From Undaria pinnatifida (taxonomy: Eukaryota > Sar > Phaeophyceae > Laminariales > Alariaceae), in contig JABAKD010000016.1 of NCBI GenBank assembly GCA_012845835.1, positions 18,658,367 through 18,722,366 of the forward strand: 64,000 bases of DNA, read 5' to 3'. The position numbers and the translations under genes are program-made. The notes under the pieces were generated by a model, which saw only the letters and a list, made by a program, of their open reading frames with translations, was not told the origin of the DNA and did not search any database. Below, in pieces: positions 1-11,334 of the stretch (position 1 is the first letter of the stretch; the number at the start of each line of letters is the position of its first letter).

Positions 1-2391
1 CCCCGCCCCCCCCAACCCATCCTAACCCCACCCCCTCGAACACTCCACCCTCTCTTTACTCACTGATTGTACGACTTACCCCAGGATATACATGATAAAC
101 TGATGTATTATTTCCAAAAATGTCACATTTATCCCCTCAAAATAATGTATAGTTTCCAGGCACATATTGAGCTGCCCCCCCCCCCCAATAATATACTGGT
201 GCCAAAACCGTCAGATTTATCCCCTCGAAAGGATTTATAGCTTACATGCACAAATTGCCCCTGTCCCCCCCCCCCCGCCCCCCTCCAAACCCGCTCGCTT
301 TTGATCAAAACCAGGCCCCCCTTTCCCTTCACAGCTGTCAGATTTTGTCCCCCTCAGAAACGGGTTTTATAGTTTCCGCGCACAGACTGACTAAAATCAT
401 CCTGTTGACCCTGATAGCTACACTGTAGTTGTAAGGGGAGTCGCCGACCTATATCCTTAATGAGGACACACAACTCGTAATGCGCGCGATCGGAGTATCA
501 CACACAGCTTGCAAAGATGAGTTTCGACGAAATCTTCGATCTCACAGCTGGAGTGTATTTTAATTTTTATAATATCTAAGTTCCACCCGACTTCACCCCT
601 CTGTTACCGACAAGACGCACAAGAACCATCTGCGTGATTTCCACGATTTGGTTTTCCCGCCCTTTCTCTCTCTTTCCACCAAAAATCCACCTCAGAACCG
701 CGATCTCTCTCTCCTTCCGCCAAAAAGCCGCCTCTTTACGTCACCAGTAGAGACAACACCACGAGCGACGCTACCACGCTACGACCCTCCCTTCTACGAA
801 GTGCTTTCCAGCGAAGTCCCTGCGGGAGGCCGTGGGCGTATCACCAGCGAGAATTTGTTCGGGAAGGAGAGGGAGGTCAGGATAACAAAATCATGGACAT
901 TTAGCAGATGGTTCTTGTGCGTCTTCGGTGACAGGGATGAAGTCGGTTGGGACTCAGATGGAGCGTGGTGGGCCGTTGGGCCGTGGCCGAACAGCCCGAC
1001 CATTATCGGGTAGGGGATATACTAATTGCGTACCTTTTGCGGGTTGAATAGCCAAAAACGAGTCCACCCGGCGGAAATGTGGGCATCGTCGGGTGGAGGC
1101 CGGCGTTGGCCAATCAGATGGCGTCCTGGGGGCGTTGCGAACACTGAAATAGAAAGGTACCCTATTTTACCCAATATGTCCGATTTTGGCCATGGCTCAA
1201 AAATTTGAAAATCCAATTTGACAAAACATTTTCGGACTTCGAATTTGGATTTGATTTCGCGACCAAAATTGACTTGTTGAAAAACGCTCAAGAATTCTTG
1301 CATTAGTATTTTTTTTTACTCGTACTGCAGGCAAAGGCACGTTCGCCGACGTGCTAAGGACCTGCCAGTGATATGGCAACCCGCCGGCGTCACCTGGAAC
1401 CGTTGTGAGGTCCCCGTTAATTGTTTCCTGGTGCTCCCTGCAAAACCCCAGGAAGATTTTAAGAATCATGATAACCCGCCGCTTACGCCCCGCCCCTTCC
1501 CCTGCGGGGCTAAGTAAACCCGGTATCTCACACCACACGTGTACTACTACATACCTGGTCGTACGACAGCGTAACAGTCTCAACGTGTTTATTGCAACCT
1601 GATTCCCCCCCTCTCTTGAGCGGCAGGGCGGGCGGGTGGGAAAGTCGCACAATCAGACTAGTCTCGTCTACCACGCAGAACAAGTTTCACTACCTCAGTG
1701 ACAAGGCCAGTTACGACTGAAGAGCCAGCTCTCCTTCGTATGCTCCTATGTACGTACTCGTAACCCCATGTCCATTCTGCCCTATGCCGAGTGGGGACTG
1801 ACCGCGTGCGATGTGCACGCTTGTCCGCCCATGTACAAAGTACTATTCTTTACTTCGAATACAGCCGGCCGCACAAACGCCGGCTTCCTGTGGAAACCTA
1901 TAGTTTGTCTCCTATCGAGGAAGGGGCCCGTTGTTGTTCATATATGTGGGAAATCGGAATAACGCAGCCAGTCATACAATGCCCTGCTGACGAACACCGA
2001 CGAGAGTAGACAAGGGCGACGGCTTGCGTCGTCGCGTGCGCCCCGCCGCCAGCCTCTCCTTTCTATTGGCGGTCCAGGCTAGGAAGCCATCACCCTCAGG
2101 GTCTGTTGGGTGGGCGGAGGGAGCCTCAACACACCGTGCGCGGAGCAGCGACGGCGATGAAGCTATCGAACTCTTGCGCGATTACTCGTGTTTTTGGCTC
2201 GTTGGATCAGTTTTGTGTGGCTTGGCGGAGTGAGCTGGTTGAAAAAAATTGGGATCGCGGCCGCCATGATATTTTTGAGGCGCCACCGCCGGGGTACACG
2301 ATGTTCTACGGTCTGTAGGCGTGTGCGCAGCTATTGCCCCGGTCGCCTCTTGTTGAGTTTGGCGTTTTATGGCCTCGATCGTGGTCGCCGA
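1..2391. other. Anonymous region with a degenerate repeat near the left edge
   Basis: I see no gene that can be supported here. Three degenerate copies of a roughly 90-125-bp unit lie at about 115-205, 206-330 and 331-395. Each carries a TGTCAGATTTATCCCCTC-like core followed by a TATAGTTTCC-like segment, and the first two also contain a long C run. One open frame of 121 codons at 648-1013 (+) has no recognisable motif and I do not call it a gene. Confidence 0.5.
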
Positions 2392-3030
2392 TTAGGCCAG
2401 AACCGCGCCAGGCTGCCCCGGGTGTGTTGTCCCACCGCGAACATGCAACGTCAAATTGGGCCAACTCCAAAATTGGGTTAGGATTTCCTCGCCAAAAGAT
2501 ATTCGAAGACTTTTTGCTTTTTTGTCGTTCAATTCAAATCTAGTATACCTCGAAATCGGAGTATTTGATGATTTTGCGTGTCTAAACCAATACTTGGAAG
2601 TAGAATTAATTGTTATAGATTTCACATTTTTTCCAATTTGTTTTTTTCTTGTGCTGTTAGAACTGGCCCTTCGCTTTGCTTTGTCGATAATTTTAATCCC
2701 CGACATTTTTAAGGGTGACTCTTGTGCAGTAATTTTTGCGTGATAATAAATGGAGGAAAGACGGATTTTCAATCGGCCAAAAAAAAACAAACAAATCTCT
2801 GTGCCGTGCGCCGTCTTATCGTGTTTTTTTTTTGTTTTGCTTAACTTCGCATGGGAATCAGCTATTTCACAGTAGAGCCCTTGCTGAACCAGACCTTTGA
2901 ACTCCACGAGTGATATCTGCCAGGATGGGCAATCATCCTCCTTCACCACCCGCTCGTCGCAGAAAGAGCACGGAATGGGGAGCCCTCTCTTATGGAGCTG
3001 TTCGTTAGCTCCAGGCGGGGTAGGTTTCAA
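2392..3030 (-). CDS. Unrecognised 212-codon open frame in an AT-rich patch
   Basis: This is an uninterrupted minus-strand frame of 212 codons with a Lys/Ser-rich predicted product. A Cys-x2-Cys pair (CSFCDE) lies near residue 22, and there is no signal peptide or membrane segment. The C-terminal half lies over a locally AT-rich stretch (about 2530-2860), which is unusual here because nearby DNA is GC-rich. I recognise no family, and no neighbour suggests a role. A frame of this length can occur by chance, or it can be a fragment of a transposon gene or an exon with unseen introns. The start is simply the first in-frame ATG. Confidence 0.2.
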   Translation of the reverse strand: MKPTPPGANEQLHKRGLPIPCSFCDERVVKEDDCPSWQISLVEFKGLVQQGLYCEIADSHAKLSKTKKKHDKTAHGTEICLFFFGRLKIRLSSIYYHAKITAQESPLKMSGIKIIDKAKRRASSNSTRKKQIGKNVKSITINSTSKYWFRHAKSSNTPISRYTRFELNDKKAKSLRISFGEEILTQFWSWPNLTLHVRGGTTHPGQPGAVLA

Positions 3031-4286
3031 GTCATTGTATTAGTCTCCCGGCAGGGTAGAGGCAAGTCAAGAAGTGAGCTCGTACGCGAGAGCTCACAGT
3101 CTACCATCAATATGCCAGCCAAGCACTAGGTATACCATAATAGGCCAATAGCCCGAACTGGCACGAAACTGATACGTAACTATCGTACTGAAACTTCCAA
3201 ATCAACAGGAGCATCACCGCCTATATCCACTGCTGTTTGCTTTTCAGCGTCAGGAAAAATCACGTTAGGTCGTTTCGATCGTCGTCCGATTCAAAATCGT
3301 TCCCTCGAGGAGACGAAATAACTCTGCCTAGCGCAGCTGTAGGGCCGCCATAACACACGCGGTGGTGGCAAGGATTTACGGGTTGTCTTCCTCTTGGTTT
3401 TGTTTGATTCTAGGGTGCTGTGTCGAAGCCTTGCCATGAGTCCAAGCCTTGCCATGAGCAGTAGGCTGTGAGTCGCGGACAAGTCTATACGTAGCATGTC
3501 TCCTAGATTCACGTCGTAGCCCACAACAGTGAAGTCTAAAACCCATATATCACCCTGTCGCCCCGGTGGCGTATCAGGTTATTCTCGAGCCTGGTATAGG
3601 TCAGGGGTCCGTTTTCGGGTCAAGTCGCTCTCACGGGAGAAGCGAAACCTGACTTCGTGACTTCGAGCCCCGCCGAGTGCATACTCGTATAAATTCGTTA
3701 TGGGACTTTTTCTTGTGGACAAATTTACTTGCGGAAAGCGCGAGAGCGTGGGATTGCTGAACCCTATGCGCGATAAAAATTGAAGGCAAGAACAGGGGGG
3801 AAGAAGGGACGACACCTGTGACCACGGCTTGTCCAGAAGCTGGAAAGTAAAAGTGTGCAAAATATATATATATATGTACTCGTACAATGACTCCGAGGTA
3901 TGGAGCAACACCAAATTTGACCGCGTTTGAGCTTGAGAAAATTGGAACTTAACAGTTTTGGTTGGTGATAAAAGTCTCGGAGGAACTTTTTTCTCCAACC
4001 CCCCCCCCACAAGACGCCGTTCTGGTCAGAAATGATCAGAACTGAGCCGAAATACCCCGAAACCTCCCTATAGACAGAATTTTTATCGCCAAAATTTCGA
4101 TGCAGAAGATCCAGCCTAGAATTATGGAGGAGCCACAACAGCCAAATATAACTCGTCGGGCTCTTGGGGCCTCGGCGTGGATATTTGGCCAATCTGGAGG
4201 ATTGAATTTCCCAATCTCAGCTTCGAATCTGTTTTGAGGCTTTGTTTCTTAAATTGAAAACTAGGTTTTTATGCACCATCGGTTTC
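3031..4286. other. Intergenic region upstream of gene A
   Basis: No supported gene. It contains a dispersed repeat at 3748-3862 (listed separately) and a short (AT)n run at about 3861-3874. The last 80 bases before 4287 are open in the frame of gene A back to an in-frame TGA at 4203. Confidence 0.4.
3748..3862 (+). repeat. Dispersed repeat, copy 1 (partner at 42271-42352)
   Basis: The stretch with the core ACACCTGTGACCACGGCTTG and then AGCTGGAAAGTAAAAGT recurs almost unchanged at about 42305-42350. The preceding TGCTGA-CCCT stretch is also shared. Both copies are on the same strand. Neither has coding capacity or clear termini. Confidence 0.7.
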
Positions 4287-7200
4287 ATGGATTTGTCGTT
4301 GTGGTTTGTGGTGCTTTTGAATCGATGGCTGAATCACCCGCGCTGTTCCTGCTTTTTCTGGGCGGTATGATTTTGTGTTTTGGTGGTTTATCTTCACTAC
4401 GTTTTGCTACAGGCGGAAGATTCGGAGCTCTTGGCTGAAGCTGCTGAGATCGAGATGGCAGCGCGTGCGGACTTGGGAACAGCCACGGTCCCAGTGATAC
4501 CGATAAGACGAGCAGCAGCGGCACCACCACCACCACCACCACCACCACCACCACCACCACCACCATCACCACCACTTCAAGCACCAGCAGCGACGGCAGC
4601 AGCAGCAGCAGGTGGAGCAGACGGGAAAGGAGGTGGCCAAAACGAACATCGCACGACCAATAGACCCCGCTCTCATGTTCAGATGGAGTGCAATTCTGCC
4701 GTTGCTGCGAAGACTCATTTCGGCTGCTGCACCAGTCAAAGCCAACAGGCCACTAAGAATGATGAAGTCGTTCCCCGCCGAAAATCTTGCGGCACAGTGG
4801 GGGGCACCGGCGAAGGAGGGGGGGGAGGAGGAAATTGGGGAGAGAGGGGAAAAGACGGGAAAAGAGGAATACACCGAGGATGTAGAGGAGGAGCAGGAAG
4901 ACGACGTCGAGGAACGGGAGGAGGAGGGGGAGAGGGAGGAAAAGGACGAGGAGTAGCAGGGGGAGGGGGAGGAGGAAAAGTAGGGGGAGGAGGAGGAGGA
5001 GGAGGAGGAGGGGGAGGAGGAGGGGGAAGAGTAGGAGAACGGGGAGGAGGCGGCGTGGCCATCACCGCGACAAGCCCACCGAGCAGCAGCCTCGCCCCTG
5101 AAGATGGATCCGACGCGTTGGAACAGTTCTCCATTTCGCCAACGGACCCCTTGCCAGACCAAAATGCCTTCGCCCCGCCCGTCCGCGCCATCGCCTGGGA
5201 GTCGAGCGTGTCGATATCTCGACGGGACGACCCGCGCCGGTTGATCGGGAACTACGGTGAGGCATTCGCTGTCGCCGTAGGCGCGCGGCGCTTGTGCTCC
5301 GACTCGGCAGTGGCAGGGGACAGCGAGGCGGAGGTCGTATCTTCGGATCCTACTCCTTCAATTGGTGGTGGTGGTGGTGGTGGTGATGGTGGTGGTGGTG
5401 GCGGTGATGACGTCGGTGGTAGTACATCAAGCAAAAAAATAAAGTCGAAAGGAGAAGAAAGCGTGATCTTGCACAATATTGCCGTGGTTTTACCTGCAAC
5501 GGTGACATCGTCTTCTCCTCCTTCGTCTCCGAGGCGGAATCCGACGGATACCCGGGTGCACACGAAGAAAAGTACGAGTACGAGTACGACCCGAGCGGAT
5601 ACGAAGATGATTACGGCTACGACTGCAAGTACGACGAGTACTCGTACTTTGTTTTCCTCGTTGTCTCACGAAACGCCTTCGATAAAGGTCGAATCCGAGA
5701 AGGAGAGCGCCCCACCGCTCGGTGTTGCTGGTGTGACCGACCCGCCAGGCGGCGACGGCACGGGAGGTCGTATAGAAACTAAGTTGCCAATATCTGCGCT
5801 GCAACTACCACCACCGCCGCCACCACCGCCACCACCACCACCACCACCACCGCCTCTGCCACAAGCACTGCGGCCGCCGAGTCGCTTTTCTCCTCCGATA
5901 CCGCCGTCGCTGTCAAAGCCGTATGACCCTGCAGCAGCAGTAGCAGCGGCAGCAGCAGCAGCATCATCAAGAGCACCGCCAGGGCCGCCGCCACCCCCCC
6001 CCCCGCCGCCACCACCGCCACCACCACCGTCGAGTAACGTGGCCGGCGGAATCCCCGTCGCCATTATGAATGCCGCCAACCCTGCCGAGAGCGCTGGCGC
6101 GAGACCTAGAAATATGCGGTGGGCCGACAGGTGGGGCGGGTCTGTTTCGAGTGACACTGCTCCACCGTGTGACAACTTTAGCTCCAAGGATGCTTCCATT
6201 ACGTCTCCAACGGCACCTCCTACGTCGCCACCCCCGATCAGTGTTGCTCTGGAGGCGGCCGCGACCAAACAACTCACGACTTCGCCTCCGAAAGCACCCC
6301 CACCGTCCGGCGCTGCTCTAGAAGCGGATGCAACGGCGTCGAAGAAGCGCAGCGCCGGCGATCACAATGCGGTATGATATGCACATGTTTGTATTTTTTT
6401 TTAGGCTGCGTGCTTCTATATGCCGTATTCTTGTGACCACGGAGCTTGTATCTCTTTAGGATGAAGAGCAGGCAAGGACAATGGATGTTCTGGAAGTTGA
6501 TGAGTAAGAATAACGGTTCAATGTGAAGAACACAGACACGGCCGTGTTTCGTACCGGTGGGTATTTATCTATTTTTGTTGTTGAGTCTCGCCTATTGACC
6601 CTTTTGGGACCCAGGTATGGCGACGACCGCACTGAAAAGTGCGGTGTTATCATCCGCCTATTCATTGTGTGAGCATGCAGCAGTACGAGTGGCATCATGC
6701 TACGAGCGTGTTGTTCATTTCCTTGCCGCGTATTTCCGGTACTAAAGGTGTCATTCCCCATCCCAGCGGCACCGGGTTGCTACGAGTGGTCAATAATGCT
6801 GTCAAGCGTCATTTATTTTCGTCCCTTCCCGTCTCTGGGGCCTCAAAAGAGCTAACAAGGACCGTCCTATGCTCGTGATTCATAACATGTACCAGGTATG
6901 TAGAGCGTACGCACTTTGTTATGCGATATTTTCCTTGGTGACGAATTTTATCGCCGTTATTATGGTCTGTAATAACCAGGTACTTCGAAGTATATCGCGT
7001 TCGGAAATTTGCCGACTGGGCCGCCTTTTGCTTTCTCTCCTGTCTTTGTCTCTGCGAAAAATCATCCCTTATCTCCACGGACCACCTGAAGCAGTCGGAG
7101 GGCGACACTTGCGACCAGCGAGGCAAACGAGCCAAAGAGAACGGAGCAAGCAGCGCAAAACCCAGCCCGTTTCAAGCCAAGGAGGCCGAAAAAAGTAGCG

Positions 7201-7781
7201 GAAAGCACAGCCCATCTCCAGACAGGGCGCGGCGCGACAGCGATGACTGGTCGACGCCGAACGGCCGGAAATCTTCCCGAGCTTCCTCCTCCTCGTCCTC
7301 GCAAGCGAGCGGGGCAAGGGCAGACGAGGACGACGATGACGCGACGAGCAAGGCATCGAGAAGCCGGGCCCGAACTCAGCAGGACAGTAGAGGCAACGAT
7401 AATGCCGGCCGCTTCAATGCCGAGATTGCACCACGAAGCAAGGACGAGAGAAGCGGGGAAGGAGGTGGTCGAGATGGTCGCGCAGAGGTTCGGACCAACG
7501 CCATGTGCTTGCTGAGGAGAAACAACGGCCGGATAGAGTACAACCAGATGCACCGTATGCTGAGAGCGATTCGAGGTCTAGATAGAAGCATCGCGGTGAG
7601 AGAGGGATCGGCGCTATTAGCCTTGTTTGTGTGATCGGTTGCTATTGCTGATACCAGCGGACTGACGTGTGATGTTCTCTGTGTGTTCTTGGCAATATAC
7701 CATTGTTTCTGCCCATAGGCATCCAGCGCACCCATTGCCGGTGCTGATCTGACCCCCTCATCTCCCACCCTTCGTGGCTGA
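4287..7781 (+). CDS. Gene A: six-exon low-complexity Pro/Gly/Ser-rich protein (ab initio model)
   Basis: Proposed exons are 4287-4364, 4413-6371, 6460-6503, 6615-6668, 6980-7595 and 7719-7781. All introns begin GT and end AG, and all phases agree, giving 937 residues. The ATG at 4287 is the first after an in-frame TGA at 4203 and has G at +4. Residues 1-26 are hydrophobic (MDLSLWFVVLLNRW) and could be a signal segment. Exon 2 (residues 27-679) starts with an acidic helix-like stretch, AEDSELLAEAAEIEMAA. It then alternates polyproline, Arg/Gly-rich, polyglycine and Ser/Thr-rich tracts made from CCA, GGA and GGT triplet runs. Exon 5 (about residues 713-917) is Ser/Arg/Asp-rich and ends in a more ordered basic stretch, RRNNGRIEYNQMHRMLRAIR. 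I recognise no domain. A disordered nuclear or scaffold protein is plausible. Exon 1 and the last exon are the least certain: without the last splice the frame stops at 7634. Confidence 0.5.
4524..4580 (+). repeat. (CCA)n microsatellite inside gene A
   Basis: A nearly perfect run of CAC/CCA triplets, encoding the first polyproline tract of gene A (about residues 64-80). Confidence 0.9.
4810..5050 (+). repeat. GGA/GGG purine-rich tract inside gene A
   Basis: About 240 bases almost free of pyrimidines on the plus strand. In gene A it encodes a Gly/Arg-rich segment. The opposite strand is also open and would encode proline and serine runs, so antisense frames here are by-products of the repeat. 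Confidence 0.85.
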
Positions 7782-9786
7782 CACAGAGGGAAGAGTTTGA
7801 AGCGTGGCTGCTGTTGTATCATGGCGGCCACAAAGTAAAGAGCTACGTAGAAGGGCAATGTGGTACAAATACAGCAGCAGAGCGAATAAAACAGGAACAC
7901 GTTGGAATTGTGGATTGCCATAGTTCTGCACGGCTCGGCGAGGCGGAACGCAATCCCTTGGAAAAGAGCGAGCTCGCGCGAGTTTGGACGCCCGGAGCAC
8001 GCGCCACGGACCACGGTCGGGGTCCAGACGTGTGCTGTATTGAACGGGCGCCCCCCTTGCGTGCCCCGCAGCCGAACGCGTGAAAAAAACCCCCCGGCCG
8101 CGGGAAAATAACGCGCAAATGTGCTAACAATACTTGTATGCACGTTGCAGGCATACATACAAGGCGCCCCTTCGGGGAGTGGGGGGTGATCCCCGCGGCG
8201 TGACGCAAGCTGATATGCCACAGGAAGTAAAACGATCAACCGCCATACATCGATACTCGTAGAACAAGGGTTATTAATCACGAAAGCAACACTTATTTTG
8301 GAAGTTATTCGTCAGCTATAAGGCCAGGCGTTATGGAAAACGAAAACTGATCTTGTCTTTTCTCCAGATCTAGACCTTCCCTTTGCCACCTATTCGAGTC
8401 AATTTTCCTCGCGGAGAGCTCAACACCGGCCATTCTCTTGAAAAATGACTGGTCGGGCTATCTTCCAGGGCTTTCCACATTCGCAACTCGTAGGGCAGGT
8501 GAATTATCGTTATTGACAGAAAAAAATAATTAATGCCGAGGACAGGCACATTGTCGAGAGTGCGCTGAACTTTTTCGAGAGAGCACAAAGTACGCTAGCG
8601 AGAGGGAAACCTATTGGGCGGGCGCGGCGCTCCTGCAGACTCTTCATCACCCGAGCCGAGCGCCGACGCGATCGACCGGGCGGTCGCGGAGCGAAAACGT
8701 GCCGAGCGGCAAACTAAACATCCTTCTGCTTTGTAATTTAGACTTTTTTTTTGCACAGTAGCTTATTACCTGGTACGATTTTTAGCATACACCAGATGAT
8801 GTCTACAAGGTCAACCAAAATATAAAATGCGTGTTACAGCGAAAGCTTTGCATGTAACATCTGCTGCTGTGGAATATCGTTTCCCCCTCCCCCAGCAATA
8901 GGACTTCGAACGCAGCGGAATGCGAAAACTCGATTACCCACGTAGTCCGGGTGTCGGTCAACACTTGCCAGGTATCCCGGTACACGATACACGTCGCGTC
9001 GCACAGCACCCTTCCCTGGTGCACGGCTGAGACTGGGACGTGCTCCCCCCACGCTTCTATTCCTCGCCGCGCACGTCGTTGCAGACCCTGGATGCTCTGG
9101 ATCGAGGAGATATGAAGGGTATCGCATGTCGCCGCCGAAGAATAACAAGCCACCTGGAAGCGTTTTTTGTCCTCACGGGCGATGATTCCGTCAGCCCGAA
9201 CAAGCAGGTACTGGTACAACACCATATATTTAAACAACGTAACAACTCATTGTTTCGCTGCTGGTTTTGATTGTACGCGTTATATAAAGTATATAGTTAC
9301 TACAGTCTGTAGTACTGTTCTTTGTTCTGCGTCTTTCGCAACCCTTCGCATTAAAGGTTATTTTATCTCGCCAGACGAGGACATACATGATGGGCGTGTT
9401 GCATGCTCGATAGTTGGGTTCAAATGCAGATGTCGTGGTTTAGAAATCTCTTTGGAACACAGGGTCCTCTCAGACAGATGCCGAACTCAGCTCTCAATGC
9501 GGATTGCTTGCCGCTATTGGGTCTTCACTTTGTGGGTAGAAGCGCGCGGACTACGGTGGCAAACGACGAGGACGAGAACGGTTGACTCCGCCGAAGAACG
9601 GCACCGAATGCCGTACCCAGCAGGTTGGAGGAAAGCGAGAGCGAGAGCGAGAGCGAGAGCGAGGGCGAGAGCGAAAGCGGAAGCGTTTCGACCAAGACGA
9701 AGACTTCTATGGGCCGCCCAGACGCCGCAGGCAAGAATGGGACGAGAATGGTAGGTGTGTGGCCCCACTTGAGCAATCGTTGTACT
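7782..9786. other. Intergenic region, no gene seen
   Basis: No supported gene. A GAGAGC-type hexanucleotide repeat at about 9632-9680 is the only clear structure. Minus-strand frames at 7376-8281 (301 codons) partly lie antisense to gene A and have no motif. Confidence 0.4.
9632..9680 (+). repeat. (GAGAGC)n microsatellite
   Basis: Seven to eight imperfect copies of a 6-bp GCGAGA unit. Confidence 0.9.
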
Positions 9787-9795
9787 GAGGCGAGC
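9787..9795. repeat. Left target-site duplication of the 9796-11118 element
   Basis: GAGGCGAGC, identical to 11119-11127. Confidence 0.7.
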
Positions 9796-9844
9796 ACGGG
9801 TGTGTTCGGTACAGATCCGGTATTCTCTGTACCGGAATGACTGT

Positions 9845-10185
9845 CGTACCGATCTTACCGAAGTACCCGGTATCGGTATTAATGTCGCACCGAACTTACC
9901 GAAGTGCCCGGTACCGGTATTAATGTCGTACCGAACTTACCGAAGTATCCGGTACCTGTATGAAAGTATGTACCGGTGCCGGCGGTGTCGGTGTAGATGT
10001 ACCGAACCTACCGTAGTGTCCGGTACCGGTGTTGATGTCGTACCGAAGCTACCGAAGTGTCCGGTACCGGAATTGATGCCGTACCGAAGCTACCGAAGTG
10101 TCCAGTACCGGTATTGATGTCGTACCGAAGTTACCGAAGTGTTCGGTACCGGTATTATGTCGTACCGAGCATACCGAAGTTTCTG
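9845..10185 (+). repeat. 41-bp tandem array, first block
   Basis: Units carry TACCGAACTTACCGAAG, then CCGGTACCGGTATT, then GATGTCG. The spacing of AATGTCG at 9881 and 9922 gives a period of 41 bp. There are about eight imperfect units, each holding palindromes around GGTACC. No unique spacers separate the units. Confidence 0.85.
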
Positions 10186-10796
10186 GTACAGGTAGTACCT
10201 CCGGTATATACCGGCGGTAGGTCTCGGTACGTACCGTGCTTGCTGCTGCTGGGGTGCACTCTCGTATATATATAATATATATATATGATACGTTGCCACA
10301 AAAGACGCGCACTGGGTGCGCTGCTCTGCTTAGTCTCTAGGTCCGAGCCCGCGTCCACCGACAGCTATAGCTTTAAAATGTGGCTACGGAGAAACGCGTC
10401 GACTGAGTTCGCGCATCGTGTTCGTAGTCCTAGTCCAACGCGGCGCGATCGTTGCTCGTGCATCTGTGTGAACCTCGTACTGCTGCTGTACCAGGCTCTG
10501 CTCAGTTACATCTTTACCTGATGAAAGACTGATGCTACTTTTGGATTTGAAAATCCGACAGACCGAATCGTCAGATAAGATCTGACGACCTGGGCCATCG
10601 GATTCTCAAATCAGATTGTATCCCGTCCGATTTTGCAACAATATCGGACTGCATAAAAACACCGATCTATTTTTCAGACAAAAAAGTAAAATCTGAAGCT
10701 CGGAACTGGATTGCATAAGAAGCAACCTTATTTTGATGTCAAAATGTGGCGGTACGGGGTTAATATCGTACCAAACGCACCAAAGTGTCCGGTACC

Positions 10797-11095
10797 GGCA
10801 TCGATGTCGTACTGATACCGGTACCAACACTGGTACAAACGTCCATACCGGTACCGGGGGTACCGGTATTGATGTCGTACCGAACTTACCGAAGTGTCCC
10901 GTATCGGTATCGATGTCGTACCGAACTTACCGAGGTGTTCGGTACCGGTATTGATGCTATACCGAACTTACCGAAGTGTCCGGTACCGGTATTGATGTAC
11001 ACCGACCTTACCGAAGTGTCCCATGCCGGTATTGATGTCGTACCGAACTTACCGAACTGCCCGGTACCGGTAATACCGGCGGTATGCCTCGGTAC
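10797..11095 (+). repeat. 41-bp tandem array, second block
   Basis: Same unit and orientation as the first block, about six or seven units. Both blocks end in a TACCGGCGGTA...TCGGTACGTA segment, at about 10208-10231 and 11076-11099. Confidence 0.85.
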
Positions 11096-11118
11096 GTAGT
11101 GTACCGAACACACCCTAG

Positions 11119-11127
11119 GAGGCGAGC
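11119..11127. repeat. Right target-site duplication of the 9796-11118 element
   Basis: GAGGCGAGC, identical to 9787-9795. Confidence 0.7.
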
Positions 11128-11334
11128 GTGTATTTCCGCCCCTTGAAGCGAGAATCAAGGAGAATGTTTCCGGGGAGGCGGAGAATGTGCCGGGCTAGCA
11201 GGTCACAGCCAGAGAGATAGCCCGTGCACTACAGGCCAGGGCCACGCGTCTGCTTGAATAATCATGTCGCACTCGTATGAGAGGAAAGAGTAACCTGAGG
11301 CACGAAAATTTGCCGTCTGTAAGTTTCCGACGTA

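Larger units (their letters stand above)
9796..11118. mobile_element. 1.3-kb element with inverted termini, 9-bp target duplication and two 41-bp arrays
   Basis: The left end reads GGGTGTGTTCGGTAC (9798-9812). The right end is its exact inverse, GTACCGAACACACCC (11101-11115). Immediately outside, GAGGCGAGC occurs at 9787-9795 and again at 11119-11127, a perfect 9-bp direct repeat as expected for target-site duplication. Known families with 9-bp duplications are Mutator-like elements, so a non-autonomous Mutator-like or fold-back element is my inference. The interior has two arrays of one 41-bp unit in the same orientation (9845-10185 and 10797-11095), separated by about 550 bp of unrelated DNA with a TA-rich run. 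There is no open frame for a transposase. The middle segment could be a later insertion that split one array. Confidence 0.75.

Noticed and set aside
4566-6277. Long minus-strand frames antisense to gene A exon 2 (polyserine, polyproline, polyglycine)
   Set aside because: They arise from the same triplet repeats read on the other strand, and I saw no splice-consistent model on the minus strand.
7376-8281. 301-codon minus-strand frame
   Set aside because: Partly antisense to the last exons of gene A, no motif, composition not protein-like.
9845-11095. Regular 41-bp units resembling a CRISPR array
   Set aside because: Units are contiguous with no unique spacers, and the DNA is eukaryotic. It is a satellite inside a mobile element.
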